From: an uncultured Faecalibacterium sp.
GTDB lineage: Bacteria > Bacillota > Clostridia > Oscillospirales > Ruminococcaceae
NCBI GenBank assembly: GCA_937915335.1
Contig: CALDLZ010000145.1
Coordinates: forward strand, 1 to 13,538
DNA: 13,538 nt
Direction of reading: 5' to 3'
The translations under genes and the position numbers were made by a program. The notes under the pieces were generated by a model. The model was given only the letters and a program-made list of their open reading frames with translations. It did not search any database and was not told the origin of the DNA. The number at the start of each line of letters is the position of its first letter. Position 1 is the first letter of the stretch. Positions 1 to 6,825 of the stretch are shown one piece after another.

Positions 1-68
1 TAAACCGTGGAAGCGCCTCATCCTTTGCCGAATGGGGCGTTTCTGCGGTATGGGGATTCCGCTTTCCC

Positions 69-97
69 TTGCCCCGGTGGGCGGCTTGTGCTATTAT
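69..97 (+). promoter_or_regulatory. Sigma-A promoter with extended -10, for the ROK kinase gene
   Basis: TTGCCC at 69-74 is separated by exactly 17 bases from TATTAT at 92-97, and TGC lies just before the -10, giving an extended -10 element. Transcription would start near 104, leaving a leader of about 80 bases. A second -10-like TATAAT at 102-107 has no matching -35. The stretch before this (1-68) holds no gene I can support; the first three bases are TAA and may be the stop codon of an upstream gene. Confidence 0.6.
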
Positions 98-113
98 TTA
101 CTATAATAAGGTT

Positions 114-154
114 CCCGGCAGAGGGGGTGGTGAGCTGCCCGGCGGCTCTGCGGG
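114..154 (+). promoter_or_regulatory. GC-rich hairpin in the kinase mRNA leader
   Basis: CCCGGCAGAG (114-123) pairs with CTCTGCGGG (146-154), nine base pairs with one bulged G. No T-run follows, so this is not an intrinsic terminator. It lies about 20 bases upstream of the ribosome binding site and could affect mRNA stability or translation. The function is unknown. Confidence 0.4.
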
Positions 155-183
155 AGAAAACAAAATGGAAAGCGGGAGACAAG

Positions 184-1131
184 ATGAAACAGTATCTTTT
201 GATCGATATCGGCGGCACATTCATCAAGTACAGTCTGGCCGATGAGCATGCACAGAAAATTTCCGGCGGCAAGGTGCCCACGCCGCTTACAAAGATGGAG
301 GATCTGCTGGATGCCATCGAGGGCTTTGCCGCACCGATGAAGGGCCAGTTCGAGGGCTGTGCCATCTCGATGCCGGGCCGCATCGACACCAAGCGGGGCA
401 TTGCCCACACGGGCGGAATGCTCAGCGCTTTTATGTGGGAGCAGCCCTTTGCCGCGCAGGTCAGTGAGCGGCTGGGCGTGCCTGTGACCATTGCCAACGA
501 TGGCAAGTGCGCGGCGGCGGCCGAGAGCTGGACCGGCGCACTGGCCGGGGTGGAAAACGGTCTGGTGCTGGTGCTGGGCACCGGCATCGGCGGTGGCATC
601 ATCCTGAATGGTCGGACGTACATGGGCTCCCATGCGGCGGCAGGCGAGGTGAGCGGTATGGCTTCCGACATGAAAAAGATGGAGCAGGAGGATTTTGAAC
701 TCTGTCAGTTTGGCATTCTGGGGGCCGCTCCGGTCTGGGCCAGCATTGCGTCGGCATCTGGCTTGATCCTTGAGTACATGCACCAGAAGCACCTGCCCGA
801 GGACGGCCCCATGCCCACCGGCGAGGAGATCTTTGCCGCCTACAATGCCGGGGAGCCCGAGGCCCAAGAGACCCTGAAGCTGTTTGCCCGGCGTGTTGCC
901 ATCGGCATTTTGAGCCTGCAGAGCGTACTGGATGTGGAGCGTGTCGCCATCGGCGGCGGTATCAGCGCGGCGGATGCCCTGCTGCCCGCCATCCAGCGCG
1001 AACTGGACCGTCTGTTTGAGCGGTGCCCCGTCCTGCCAACCATCAAGCCAGAGCTGGTGCGCTGCCGCTACGGCAACGATGCCAACATGATCGGTGCGCT
1101 GAAGCTTTACTTCGAGCAGAACGACCGGTAA
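184..1131 (+). CDS. ROK-family sugar kinase lacking the zinc-binding cysteine motif
   Basis: This is a 315-residue cytosolic protein of the ROK family, which phosphorylates sugars such as glucose, N-acetylmannosamine or beta-glucosides with ATP. The N-terminal phosphate loop DIGGTFIK is at 8-15, the probable catalytic aspartate is D106 in AND (104-106), the second glycine loop LGTGIGGG is at 131-138, and a C-terminal AIGGGIS lies at 255-261. The usual ROK cysteine cluster (CxCGxxGC) is absent, and where many members have GEIGH this one reads GEVSGM (154-159). This resembles the zinc-free, BglK-like branch. The start at 184 is chosen because GGGAG sits five bases upstream and the phosphate loop begins at once; the open frame extends upstream to 7 but that part resembles no ROK domain. 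The gene is monocistronic. The sugar cannot be told from the sequence. Confidence 0.88.
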   Translation: MKQYLLIDIGGTFIKYSLADEHAQKISGGKVPTPLTKMEDLLDAIEGFAAPMKGQFEGCAISMPGRIDTKRGIAHTGGMLSAFMWEQPFAAQVSERLGVPVTIANDGKCAAAAESWTGALAGVENGLVLVLGTGIGGGIILNGRTYMGSHAAAGEVSGMASDMKKMEQEDFELCQFGILGAAPVWASIASASGLILEYMHQKHLPEDGPMPTGEEIFAAYNAGEPEAQETLKLFARRVAIGILSLQSVLDVERVAIGGGISAADALLPAIQRELDRLFERCPVLPTIKPELVRCRYGNDANMIGALKLYFEQNDR

Positions 1132-1142
1132 AATCTGCCTGC

Positions 1143-1172
1143 TTGACAGAACAGGTGTGGTTATGATATGCT
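1143..1172 (+). promoter_or_regulatory. Strong sigma-A promoter upstream of the ECF operon
   Basis: A perfect TTGACA (1143-1148) lies 18 bases before TATGCT (1167-1172), and TGA just before the -10 gives an extended -10. Transcription would start near 1179, about 108 bases before the first ECF gene and upstream of the terminator hairpin at 1211-1238. Transcripts from here would therefore have to pass that hairpin. This is the best-matching promoter in the window. Confidence 0.7.
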
Positions 1173-1177
1173 AACTA

Positions 1178-1203
1178 CTCTGGGGCAGGAAAATGCCGCA
1201 GAG
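1178..1203 (+). promoter_or_regulatory. Hairpin at the 5' end of the ECF leader RNA
   Basis: CTCTG (1178-1182) pairs with CAGAG (1199-1203), and GGCA (1184-1187) with TGCC (1194-1197), separated by one G-G mismatch; the loop is GGAAAA. It would lie at the very start of the RNA from the 1143-1172 promoter, seven bases before the terminator hairpin. It matches no riboswitch class I recognise. It may simply protect the 5' end. Confidence 0.4.
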
Positions 1204-1210
1204 CGTTCGG

Positions 1211-1238
1211 AAATGCCATGAAGATTCATGGCATTTTT
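1211..1238 (+). terminator. Intrinsic terminator in the ECF leader (possible attenuator)
   Basis: AAATGCCATGA (1211-1221) and TCATGGCATTT (1226-1236) form a perfect 11-base-pair stem with an AGAT loop, and the T-run spans 1234-1238. It may end transcription of the ROK kinase gene. It also lies downstream of the promoter at 1143-1172 and upstream of the ECF S gene, so it could attenuate that operon. The stem is AT-rich at its base, so partial read-through is plausible. Confidence 0.65.
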
Positions 1239-1246
1239 CAAAAAAT

Positions 1247-1265
1247 GAAAGTTAGTCTAAGCTAA
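1247..1265 (+). promoter_or_regulatory. DtxR/IdeR-like operator, overlapping a weak -10
   Basis: The stretch 1247-1265 contains GTTAGTCTAAGCTAA. Aligned by eye to the classic DtxR/IdeR box TTAGGTTAGSCTAACCTAA it agrees at 14 of 19 positions, and TTAG...CTAA forms an imperfect palindrome. It overlaps TAAGCT (1258-1263), a possible -10 set 17 bases after TTTTCA (1235-1240), which is the usual place for a repressor of this family. This suggests repression by an iron- or manganese-loaded DtxR-family protein. No such regulator is in the window, so the call rests on motif resemblance alone. Confidence 0.35.
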
Positions 1266-1286
1266 TATCGATGTCGAGGTGTACTT

Positions 1287-1889
1287 ATGAATCAAGCATC
1301 CAAGAAACTGACCATCCCTGATCTGATCTCGATCGGCGTGTTCACGGCGATCTACTTTGTGCTGGTGGCGGTGGCTACCTTTGCCTGTGCGCTGCTGCCG
1401 GGCGTGGGCAACATCCTGCTGCCCGCCGTGGCGGCACTGATCTGCGGCAGTGTGTACATGCTGCTGGCGGCCAAGCTGCAGAAGTTCGGCGGCATCACCA
1501 TCATGGGCCTTGTCATGGGCTTGTTCTTCTTCGTGTCCGGCCACTTTGTATTATCCTTTATGGCCAACATCGTCTGCGGCGTGCTGGCTGATCTCGTGGC
1601 AAAAATGAGCAATTACCGCAGCAAAAAGGGCCTGCTGGCCAGCTATGTGGTGTTCTCCTACGGCCTGACCGGCCCCATCCTGCCCCTGTGGTTTATGAAG
1701 GATGCTTACATCGCCAACCTGACCGCCCGCGGCAAGGATGCCGCCTATATCAACACCCTGTTCGCTCCCATCAACAGCGGCAGCTTTGTGGTCAGCATGG
1801 CGGCCATTCTGGTCTGTGCTCTGCTGGGCGGCATCTTCGGCCAGAAGATGATGAAAAAACACTTTGAAAAAGCGGGGATCGTGGCATGA
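1287..1889 (+). CDS. ECF transporter S component, MptD/Trep_Strep family
   Basis: This is a 200-residue, very hydrophobic membrane protein with about six predicted membrane segments, the usual size for an ECF S (substrate-binding) component. The N-terminal stretch LTIPDLISIGVFTAIYF (8-24) is typical of the MptD (Trep_Strep, TIGR02185-type) group. Segments lie roughly at 13-36, 43-62, 69-90, 92-105, 117-136 and 165-185. H86 in SGHF and several methionines could serve as ligands, but that is a guess. The ribosome site GAGGT is six bases before the ATG. The stop codon overlaps the T-component start (ATGA), so the two are translationally coupled. The substrate of most family members is unproven; from memory, a streptococcal relative has been tied to haem uptake. 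Confidence 0.85.
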   Translation: MNQASKKLTIPDLISIGVFTAIYFVLVAVATFACALLPGVGNILLPAVAALICGSVYMLLAAKLQKFGGITIMGLVMGLFFFVSGHFVLSFMANIVCGVLADLVAKMSNYRSKKGLLASYVVFSYGLTGPILPLWFMKDAYIANLTARGKDAAYINTLFAPINSGSFVVSMAAILVCALLGGIFGQKMMKKHFEKAGIVA

Positions 1890-2581
1890 GCTTCCGCATG
1901 GACCCGCGTGCTAAGCTTTATCTGCTGCTGTTGGCCAACCTGATGCTCTTTTTCCATGTGGGCACCGGGGCCGAGGCCGCCGCAACGGCCCTTTTTCTGC
2001 TGCTGTTTTTCCTGTCCGGGCGGGTGCGCTCAGGCATTCGGCTGAGTATTCTCTATTTTGGCCTGCTGGCCATTGACCTGTATGTGGTGCCGCGGGCAGG
2101 GGAGGGGCTCCTGCTCAATCTGCTGTCGCTGGTGTCGGTGGGCATCCGCATGATGTTGCCCTGTATCATCACGGGCGCTTACGCCTTTTCCACCACCACG
2201 ATGGGCGAACTGACCAGTGCCCTGCGCAAAATGCACGTTCCTGAGAGCGTCATCATTCCCTGTGCGGTGGTGGTGCGCTTTTTTCCCACCGTGAGCGAGG
2301 ATTACCGCCACATCCGCAACGCCATGGCCCTGCGCGGCATTGCCGAGGGCAAAGCAGCACTTCTGCTCCACCCCATGCAGTCGCTGGAATATATCCTGAT
2401 GCCCCTGCTGATGAACGGCAACAATGTGGCGCAGGATCTGTCCGTGGCGGCGCTGACCAAGGGCATCGGCCTGCCGGGCAGCCATACCTGCATGACCGAA
2501 CTGCATCTGACCGTCTGGAACTTCGTCTACCCGGTTCTCTGCACCCTGCCCCTGCTCTGGAAAGGAGTGATGCTGCCGTGA
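1886..2581 (+). CDS. ECF transporter T component (EcfT-like transmembrane protein)
   Basis: This 231-residue membrane protein couples the S component to the ATPases. Hydrophobic segments lie near 11-26, 31-44, 52-69, 76-102, 119-134 and 208-226. The cytosolic coupling helices carry the expected short motifs: ALRGI (148-152) matches the Ala-Arg-Gly signature, while the second, LTKGI (190-194), is a variant with Lys for Arg. EcfT proteins contact the two ATPases through these helices. The gene starts within the stop of the S gene and ends in GTGA, where the GTG starts the ATPase gene, so S, T and A are probably made in fixed proportion. The gene arrangement points to a dedicated (group I) ECF system that does not share a common energising module. 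Confidence 0.87.
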   Translation: MSFRMDPRAKLYLLLLANLMLFFHVGTGAEAAATALFLLLFFLSGRVRSGIRLSILYFGLLAIDLYVVPRAGEGLLLNLLSLVSVGIRMMLPCIITGAYAFSTTTMGELTSALRKMHVPESVIIPCAVVVRFFPTVSEDYRHIRNAMALRGIAEGKAALLLHPMQSLEYILMPLLMNGNNVAQDLSVAALTKGIGLPGSHTCMTELHLTVWNFVYPVLCTLPLLWKGVMLP

Positions 2582-3978
2582 GCTTTATCCAAAGTGAAAA
2601 CGCATCCTTTACCTATCAGAACAGCACAGCCCCGGCCCTGCGGGGCGTCACGCTGGACATTGAGCCCGGACAGTGCGTGCTGCTTTGTGGCCGGAGCGGC
2701 TGCGGCAAGACCCCCTTTTCCCGCCTGCTCAACGGTCTGGCCCCGGCGTTTTATCCCGGCGAGCTGACCGGAAGCACCACAGTCGGCGGGCTGTTGGCGG
2801 GTAACGCGGCCATTGAGGAGTATGTGCCGCTGGTGGGCAGCGTGTTCCAGAACCCCAAGACCCAATACTTTAATGTGGATACCACCGCAGAGCTGGCTTT
2901 CCCCTGTGAGAACAGCGGGATGCCGCCCGCCGCCATCCGTCAGCGGGTACACGAGGTGATGGAGCGGTTCCATCTGGAAGCCCTGATGGACCGCAGTGTG
3001 TTCCAGCTGTCTGGCGGCGAAAAGCAGCGGGTGGCTTTTGCGGCGGCCTGTATGCTGGGCCCAAGGCTGCTGGTGCTGGACGAGCCCACCAGCAATCTGG
3101 ATGCAGGTGCCATCGAGCAGCTCCATGATATGATCGCAGCCATGAAGCAGGTCGGTGTGACCATCGTGCTGGCGGAGCACCGGCTGGCTTGGGTGACGGA
3201 TCTGGCAGACCACTATTTCTTTTTTGAGGATGGGGCGCTTTCCGCCAGCTGGACGGCGGAACAGTTCCGTGCCCTGCCCGAAGAGCAGCTGCATGCTTGC
3301 GGCCTGCGGGCCCGGAAGCTGACCGCCTACCGGGAGAAGCTCCGGGAAAAACAGGCCCGGAGCTGCTCCGGCGCGCCGGTGCTGGAGGTGAAGGGCCTGA
3401 CGCTGGGCTACCAGAAGCGCAAGCCCATCCGCACCCTGCCGGATATGAACTTTGCCGCCGGGGAGATCGTGGGCCTGATGGGTCACAACGGCATCGGCAA
3501 GAGCACACTGGCCAAGACCCTGTGCGGTCTGATGGAGCCGCTGGCCGGGCAAATTTTCTGGGATGGCAGGCCCGCCAACGCAAAGACCCGCCTGCACAAG
3601 AGTTTCCTCGTGATGCAGGATGTGAACTATCAGCTGTTCAGCGACAGTGTCCGGGAGGAGATTTTACTGGGTGCCGCCTACCCCGAGCAGTGCGACGCTG
3701 TGATGGAAGCACTGGGGTTGGCCGGTCTCGCCGACCGTCACCCTATGAGCCTTTCCGGCGGGCAGAAGCAGCGGGTGGTAGTGGCCGCCGCTATGCTGAG
3801 CGACAAGCCCCTGATCCTGCTGGATGAGCCCACCAGCGGCCTTGACCGGGGCAATATGGAGCAGGTAGGCGGTCTGCTGCAGCAGCTCCGGGCCCGGGGC
3901 AAGACCCTTGTGGTCATCACCCACGACGAGGAACTGGCCGCCGACTGGTGTGATCGTGTCATCCGGTTAGAAGACTAA
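2578..3978 (+). CDS. ECF transporter double ATPase (two fused ABC ATPase domains)
   Basis: This is a 466-residue fusion of two ECF A-type ATPases that powers the transporter. First domain: Walker A GRSGCGKT (38-45), Q-loop Q91, signature LSGGE (144-148), Walker B LLVLDE (164-169), switch H201. Second domain: Walker A GHNGIGKS (302-309), Q347, LSGGQ (392-396), LILLDE (412-417), H449. All key residues are present. In the first Walker A the residue after GKT is Pro46, where Ser or Thr is usual, so the two sites may differ in activity. The GTG start overlaps the T gene stop, with GGAG just upstream at 2562-2565. Length and order agree with other fused EcfA proteins that travel with MptD-type S components. 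Confidence 0.92.
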   Translation: MSFIQSENASFTYQNSTAPALRGVTLDIEPGQCVLLCGRSGCGKTPFSRLLNGLAPAFYPGELTGSTTVGGLLAGNAAIEEYVPLVGSVFQNPKTQYFNVDTTAELAFPCENSGMPPAAIRQRVHEVMERFHLEALMDRSVFQLSGGEKQRVAFAAACMLGPRLLVLDEPTSNLDAGAIEQLHDMIAAMKQVGVTIVLAEHRLAWVTDLADHYFFFEDGALSASWTAEQFRALPEEQLHACGLRARKLTAYREKLREKQARSCSGAPVLEVKGLTLGYQKRKPIRTLPDMNFAAGEIVGLMGHNGIGKSTLAKTLCGLMEPLAGQIFWDGRPANAKTRLHKSFLVMQDVNYQLFSDSVREEILLGAAYPEQCDAVMEALGLAGLADRHPMSLSGGQKQRVVVAAAMLSDKPLILLDEPTSGLDRGNMEQVGGLLQQLRARGKTLVVITHDEELAADWCDRVIRLED

Positions 3979-3993
3979 AAAGGAGAAGGAACG

Positions 3994-4614
3994 ATGGAAT
4001 ATCATGCAAGTGACTGGCTGGGCCGGTGGCAGAACTTTGAAAGCTACCTGACCAGCACCGACCCCTATCTGGTAAAGGCCTGGCAGGATGCCGAGGCGCT
4101 GGCTGGCAGGCTGCCCATGTTCCAGCACGGCGCAAAAGCCTTCTGGACGATGGCCTGCGTGACCACCAGCCCCGAGAACCCGCAGACGCTGGGCGGCTGG
4201 AAGATCACCCCTGCTGAGGGCGAGAAGCTCTGCATCGAGTGGCTGGCCGCCGACGGCGCAAGCCTGGGCAAGGCAATCTATCATCTGGAAACGGTGCTGG
4301 AAAAGGGCCTGGAAGGCAAGGAAAATGCCCTCTTCGTGGCAGAGGATGCCGATGAAAGCTGGCCCTTCCGCTGCCTGCTGGCCATGGAACCCATGCCGCC
4401 CCGCACGGCCCGCTTGAGCGGGGGCCTTTTGAGCCACCTGCATTTTCAGTATGCCAGCAGCCCGGAGCTGCTCATCGACCCTGAAACGCAAAAGCTGCGC
4501 AACCCCATGTGGTACGCCACCGTCTGCGACGGGGACGGAACCCTGCTGGAACAGTGCAACATCGTGCGGGCACTGCACCGCCTGCCGGTGTGGGAGAACC
4601 TGCCCACCCTCTGA
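3994..4614 (+). CDS. Cytosolic ZinT/YodA-like protein linked to the ECF transporter
   Basis: This 206-residue protein has no signal peptide or membrane segment. The N-terminal DWLGRWQNFE (7-16) strongly recalls the DWxGxWQS start of the ZinT/YodA metal-binding domain. Near the C-terminus SHLHFQY (147-153) lines up with the SHFHIF zinc-ligand motif of ZinT, giving H148 and H150. The third ZinT histidine, in SDHxxAPR, falls at MEPMPPR (131-137) and is not conserved. Known ZinT proteins are periplasmic or form part of secreted zinc-binding lipoproteins, so a cytosolic form is unusual. It lies 15 bases after the ATPase gene with its own AAGGAG site and is very likely in the same operon. It may receive or handle the imported ligand; that role is inference, and the family call is by eye. 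Confidence 0.65.
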   Translation: MEYHASDWLGRWQNFESYLTSTDPYLVKAWQDAEALAGRLPMFQHGAKAFWTMACVTTSPENPQTLGGWKITPAEGEKLCIEWLAADGASLGKAIYHLETVLEKGLEGKENALFVAEDADESWPFRCLLAMEPMPPRTARLSGGLLSHLHFQYASSPELLIDPETQKLRNPMWYATVCDGDGTLLEQCNIVRALHRLPVWENLPTL

Positions 4615-4623
4615 GCGGAAGGG

Positions 4624-4654
4624 GAAACCGGCGGTTGCATTTCCGGCGGGTTTC
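4624..4654 (+). terminator. Weak terminator-like hairpin after the ECF operon
   Basis: GAAACC (4624-4629) pairs with GGTTTC (4649-4654), and the inner stem is extended by GCGG/CCGGC pairing with a bulge and a mismatch. The T-run is poor. It overlaps the -35 of the next promoter. It may slow or end ECF transcription, but many transcripts could read into the regulator gene. Confidence 0.35.
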
Positions 4655-4663
4655 TACTACAAT
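4635..4663 (+). promoter_or_regulatory. Sigma-A promoter of the PRD regulator gene
   Basis: TTGCAT (4635-4640) lies exactly 17 bases before TACAAT (4658-4663). Transcription would start near 4670, giving a leader of about 30 bases with a strong AAGGAG site (4689-4694). This gives the regulator a transcription unit of its own. Confidence 0.6.
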
Positions 4664-4701
4664 AAAAACAGCAAAAGACCTTTTCGGGAAGGAGCTGTTT
4701 T

Positions 4702-6693
4702 ATGTCCAACAGAGCATTGCAGATCATCATCCAGCTTAGCAACGCCCCGGACCACACCATGACCTCGCAGGAGCTGGCCGAGCGTATCGGTGTCAGCGCC
4801 CATACCATCAAGAACGAGATGCCCATGGTGGCGCGGATGCTGGAAGAAAACGGTGCCCGGTTGGTCTCCCGGCGGCACAAGGGCTACAGCTTCGATATTC
4901 TGGATGGCGAGACCTTTGATACCTTTTCAGCCGTCACCAGCATCCGGCAGACCCCGGGCAGTATGCTCAACGCCGACCGGGAGAGCCGGGTGCGGTACCT
5001 GTCCCGGCGCATCATCTCCACCGAGACTGGCATCAAAAAGGAGCAGATGGCCGACCAGCTCTTCCTCTCGGCCTCGGCCCTGCGGGAGCCGCTGAGCATG
5101 GCCACCCACCTGTGTGAGAGTTTCGGCCTGCGGGTGGTGTCCCGCCCCGGTACCGGAATGCGGGTGGAAGGGGAGGAGCACAGGCGCCGTCTGGCCCTGA
5201 CCGAGGTTTCGGGTGTCCATTTCCACAAGGAAACGCTGGACTGCAGCGACCCCGACAGCGCTCCCTGGCTCAGCTGCGGCTATGAGGAGCGGCAGGATAT
5301 CCGCCATATTTTCCTGAAAGTGCTGCGGGAGAGCCCGGTCTCCCTGCGTGACAGCGCCACCCAGCGTGTGGCGGTCTATCTGATCATCGCGCGCAACCGG
5401 GTGCGGACGGGTCATTTTGTCCAGCTACCGGATGCCTATGTGGACAGCATCGCGGATACGATGTTCTACCCGCTGGCCCAGTCCATTTACCGCGCGATAA
5501 GCGAACAGTTTGAGGGGTATGATATGCCCCGGCAGGAGATCGCCTTTCTGGGCATCCTGCTCTTCTGCTTCCTCGATGTGAACCTTGACCGTGTCCCCGA
5601 GAGTTTGCACCCCGGCATGGCCGCACAGGCCCGGCGACTGACCGACCGGGTGATGGAGCATCTGCTCAAGGAAACGGGATTGGACTTCGCGGCCTTGCCT
5701 GGGGCAAGGGATCTGCTGCAGCAGATCCTATTCAATCTGATCGTGCAGCATTTCTATGGGTTGGACGGCGGGACCCAGTACGACTATGCCTATGAGCTGC
5801 AGTTCCTCAACTGCCCGCTGTGTGTGGAGCTGGCTGGAGTAGTGCTGGATTATATCAGAACCATCTATCCGTTCAGGGTCAATCGTTTCCTGCTGGCTTT
5901 GACGTGCTGTTATTTCTTTGGCCTGCTCGCCCGGGTGAAGTACCCGATCCGGCCCCTGCACCTTTATTCCACACACTTTCTGGGCGCGGAATTCGCCCGC
6001 CAACAGGCCGAAGGGCTGATCGCGCGTTACCCTGAGCTCATCGCCGAGGTCACGCCCATGAACCTTTACGAGCTGCGCCGCATTGACCCGTCTACCTGTG
6101 ATGGTGTTCTGATGGGCAACGGCGCGGAGCGGGAGGATGCCCCAAAGCCTGGTTACCGGTACGAGTACCCGGTGGAAGTGCTGCTGCTCATCCGGGGCGG
6201 GCGGGACTATGGCCGGGTGTACAATACCCTGCTGGTCAATGCTTACCAGTACCGCCAGCAGCTGCCCCCGGCGGAGAACTACAAGGTCATCCGGAACTTT
6301 CAATATTACACGCCGGAACAGTTCATCCAGTATCTGGCCGGTGTCCACGGCCGGGACGAAGCGGAGCGGCAGGCGCTGCTGGAAGAACTGCTGGAACGGG
6401 AAAAATGCTGGAGCTGCCAGTATGGCGAGGTGGCGCTTTTCCTGCACAATGACCAGACGTTGGATGAGGCGAAAATCGAGTTCTACCCGCTGGAAAAGCG
6501 AGCCCTCTGGCGGGAGCGGAAGGTGCGGGCGCTGATCTATGTCAGCGGCGGCATCCGTACCTGGCAGAAGATGAAAGCCATCAGCACGCTGCTGGATTCT
6601 TTTGCACGTTACCCGGATGAGCTGGAGGACTTTGCCGACGACCCGGTTGCCACCGCTGAACGATGGCTTCGGCGCTCGCTCCAATTGCTGTAA
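4702..6693 (+). CDS. PRD-type PTS transcriptional regulator (LicR/MtlR-like)
   Basis: This 663-residue protein has the order of PTS-controlled activators: an N-terminal winged helix-turn-helix (about 5-65, with SQELAERIGVSAHTIKNEM at 22-40), a second HTH/Mga-like domain (96-160), two PRD-like domains (about 195-300 and 305-420), an IIB-like stretch (424-520) and a C-terminal IIA-like domain (535-663). H582 in ALFLHND sits where IIA domains carry the phosphorylated histidine. The first histidine of each PRD looks replaced (Y226, N345), which suggests altered phospho-control. There is no AAA+ domain, so it is not a LevR/sigma-54 activator. The start is supported by AAGGAG eight bases upstream. 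It lies directly before the PTS operon, separated by a terminator, and is the obvious candidate to control it. The family call is firm; the target is inferred. Confidence 0.82.
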   Translation: MSNRALQIIIQLSNAPDHTMTSQELAERIGVSAHTIKNEMPMVARMLEENGARLVSRRHKGYSFDILDGETFDTFSAVTSIRQTPGSMLNADRESRVRYLSRRIISTETGIKKEQMADQLFLSASALREPLSMATHLCESFGLRVVSRPGTGMRVEGEEHRRRLALTEVSGVHFHKETLDCSDPDSAPWLSCGYEERQDIRHIFLKVLRESPVSLRDSATQRVAVYLIIARNRVRTGHFVQLPDAYVDSIADTMFYPLAQSIYRAISEQFEGYDMPRQEIAFLGILLFCFLDVNLDRVPESLHPGMAAQARRLTDRVMEHLLKETGLDFAALPGARDLLQQILFNLIVQHFYGLDGGTQYDYAYELQFLNCPLCVELAGVVLDYIRTIYPFRVNRFLLALTCCYFFGLLARVKYPIRPLHLYSTHFLGAEFARQQAEGLIARYPELIAEVTPMNLYELRRIDPSTCDGVLMGNGAEREDAPKPGYRYEYPVEVLLLIRGGRDYGRVYNTLLVNAYQYRQQLPPAENYKVIRNFQYYTPEQFIQYLAGVHGRDEAERQALLEELLEREKCWSCQYGEVALFLHNDQTLDEAKIEFYPLEKRALWRERKVRALIYVSGGIRTWQKMKAISTLLDSFARYPDELEDFADDPVATAERWLRRSLQLL

Positions 6694-6725
6694 GTGTAAA
6701 GGAACCGTAAAAAATATGCCCAAAG

Positions 6726-6770
6726 AAAGACGCACAGCTTTGAACAATCTGTTCAACTGTGCGTCTTTTT
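6726..6770 (+). terminator. Strong intrinsic terminator after the regulator gene
   Basis: AAAGACGCACAG (6726-6737) pairs with CTGTGCGTCTTT (6757-6768), and an inner stem TTGAACA/TGTTCAA closes on a short loop; a T-run follows to 6770. The A-rich start means it could also act weakly on the minus strand. It separates the regulator from the PTS operon. Confidence 0.9.
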
Positions 6771-6795
6771 GAACTTATAAACGGAAAACAAAACA

Positions 6796-6804
6796 TGCTA
6801 AACT
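6796..6804 (+). promoter_or_regulatory. Possible upstream -10 element of the PTS operon
   Basis: TGCTAAACT here is identical to the extended -10 of the promoter at 12682-12710, but no -35 lies at the proper distance; the nearest TTGAAC (6769-6774) is 24 bases away. It may be an activator-dependent or weak second promoter. Confidence 0.3.
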
Positions 6805-6825
6805 TTTTCTATAAAGCAAAAAGCG

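Noticed and set aside
45..62. Terminator of an upstream gene, GCGG...CCGC hairpin
   Set aside because: The stem is short with a mismatch and the following tract is TTTCCCTT, so it is too weak to call.
7..183. Upstream extension of the kinase reading frame from GTG at 7
   Set aside because: The extra 59 residues look like translated intergenic DNA, contain the promoter and leader hairpin, and precede the normal ROK start MKQYLLIDIGGT.
1178..1286. A known riboswitch (preQ1, TPP, cobalamin) in the ECF leader
   Set aside because: None of the conserved core sequences is seen, and the leader is too short for TPP or cobalamin classes.
2527..3597. Open frame of 356 codons on the minus strand
   Set aside because: It is a shadow of the ATPase gene, whose motifs are unmistakable on the plus strand.
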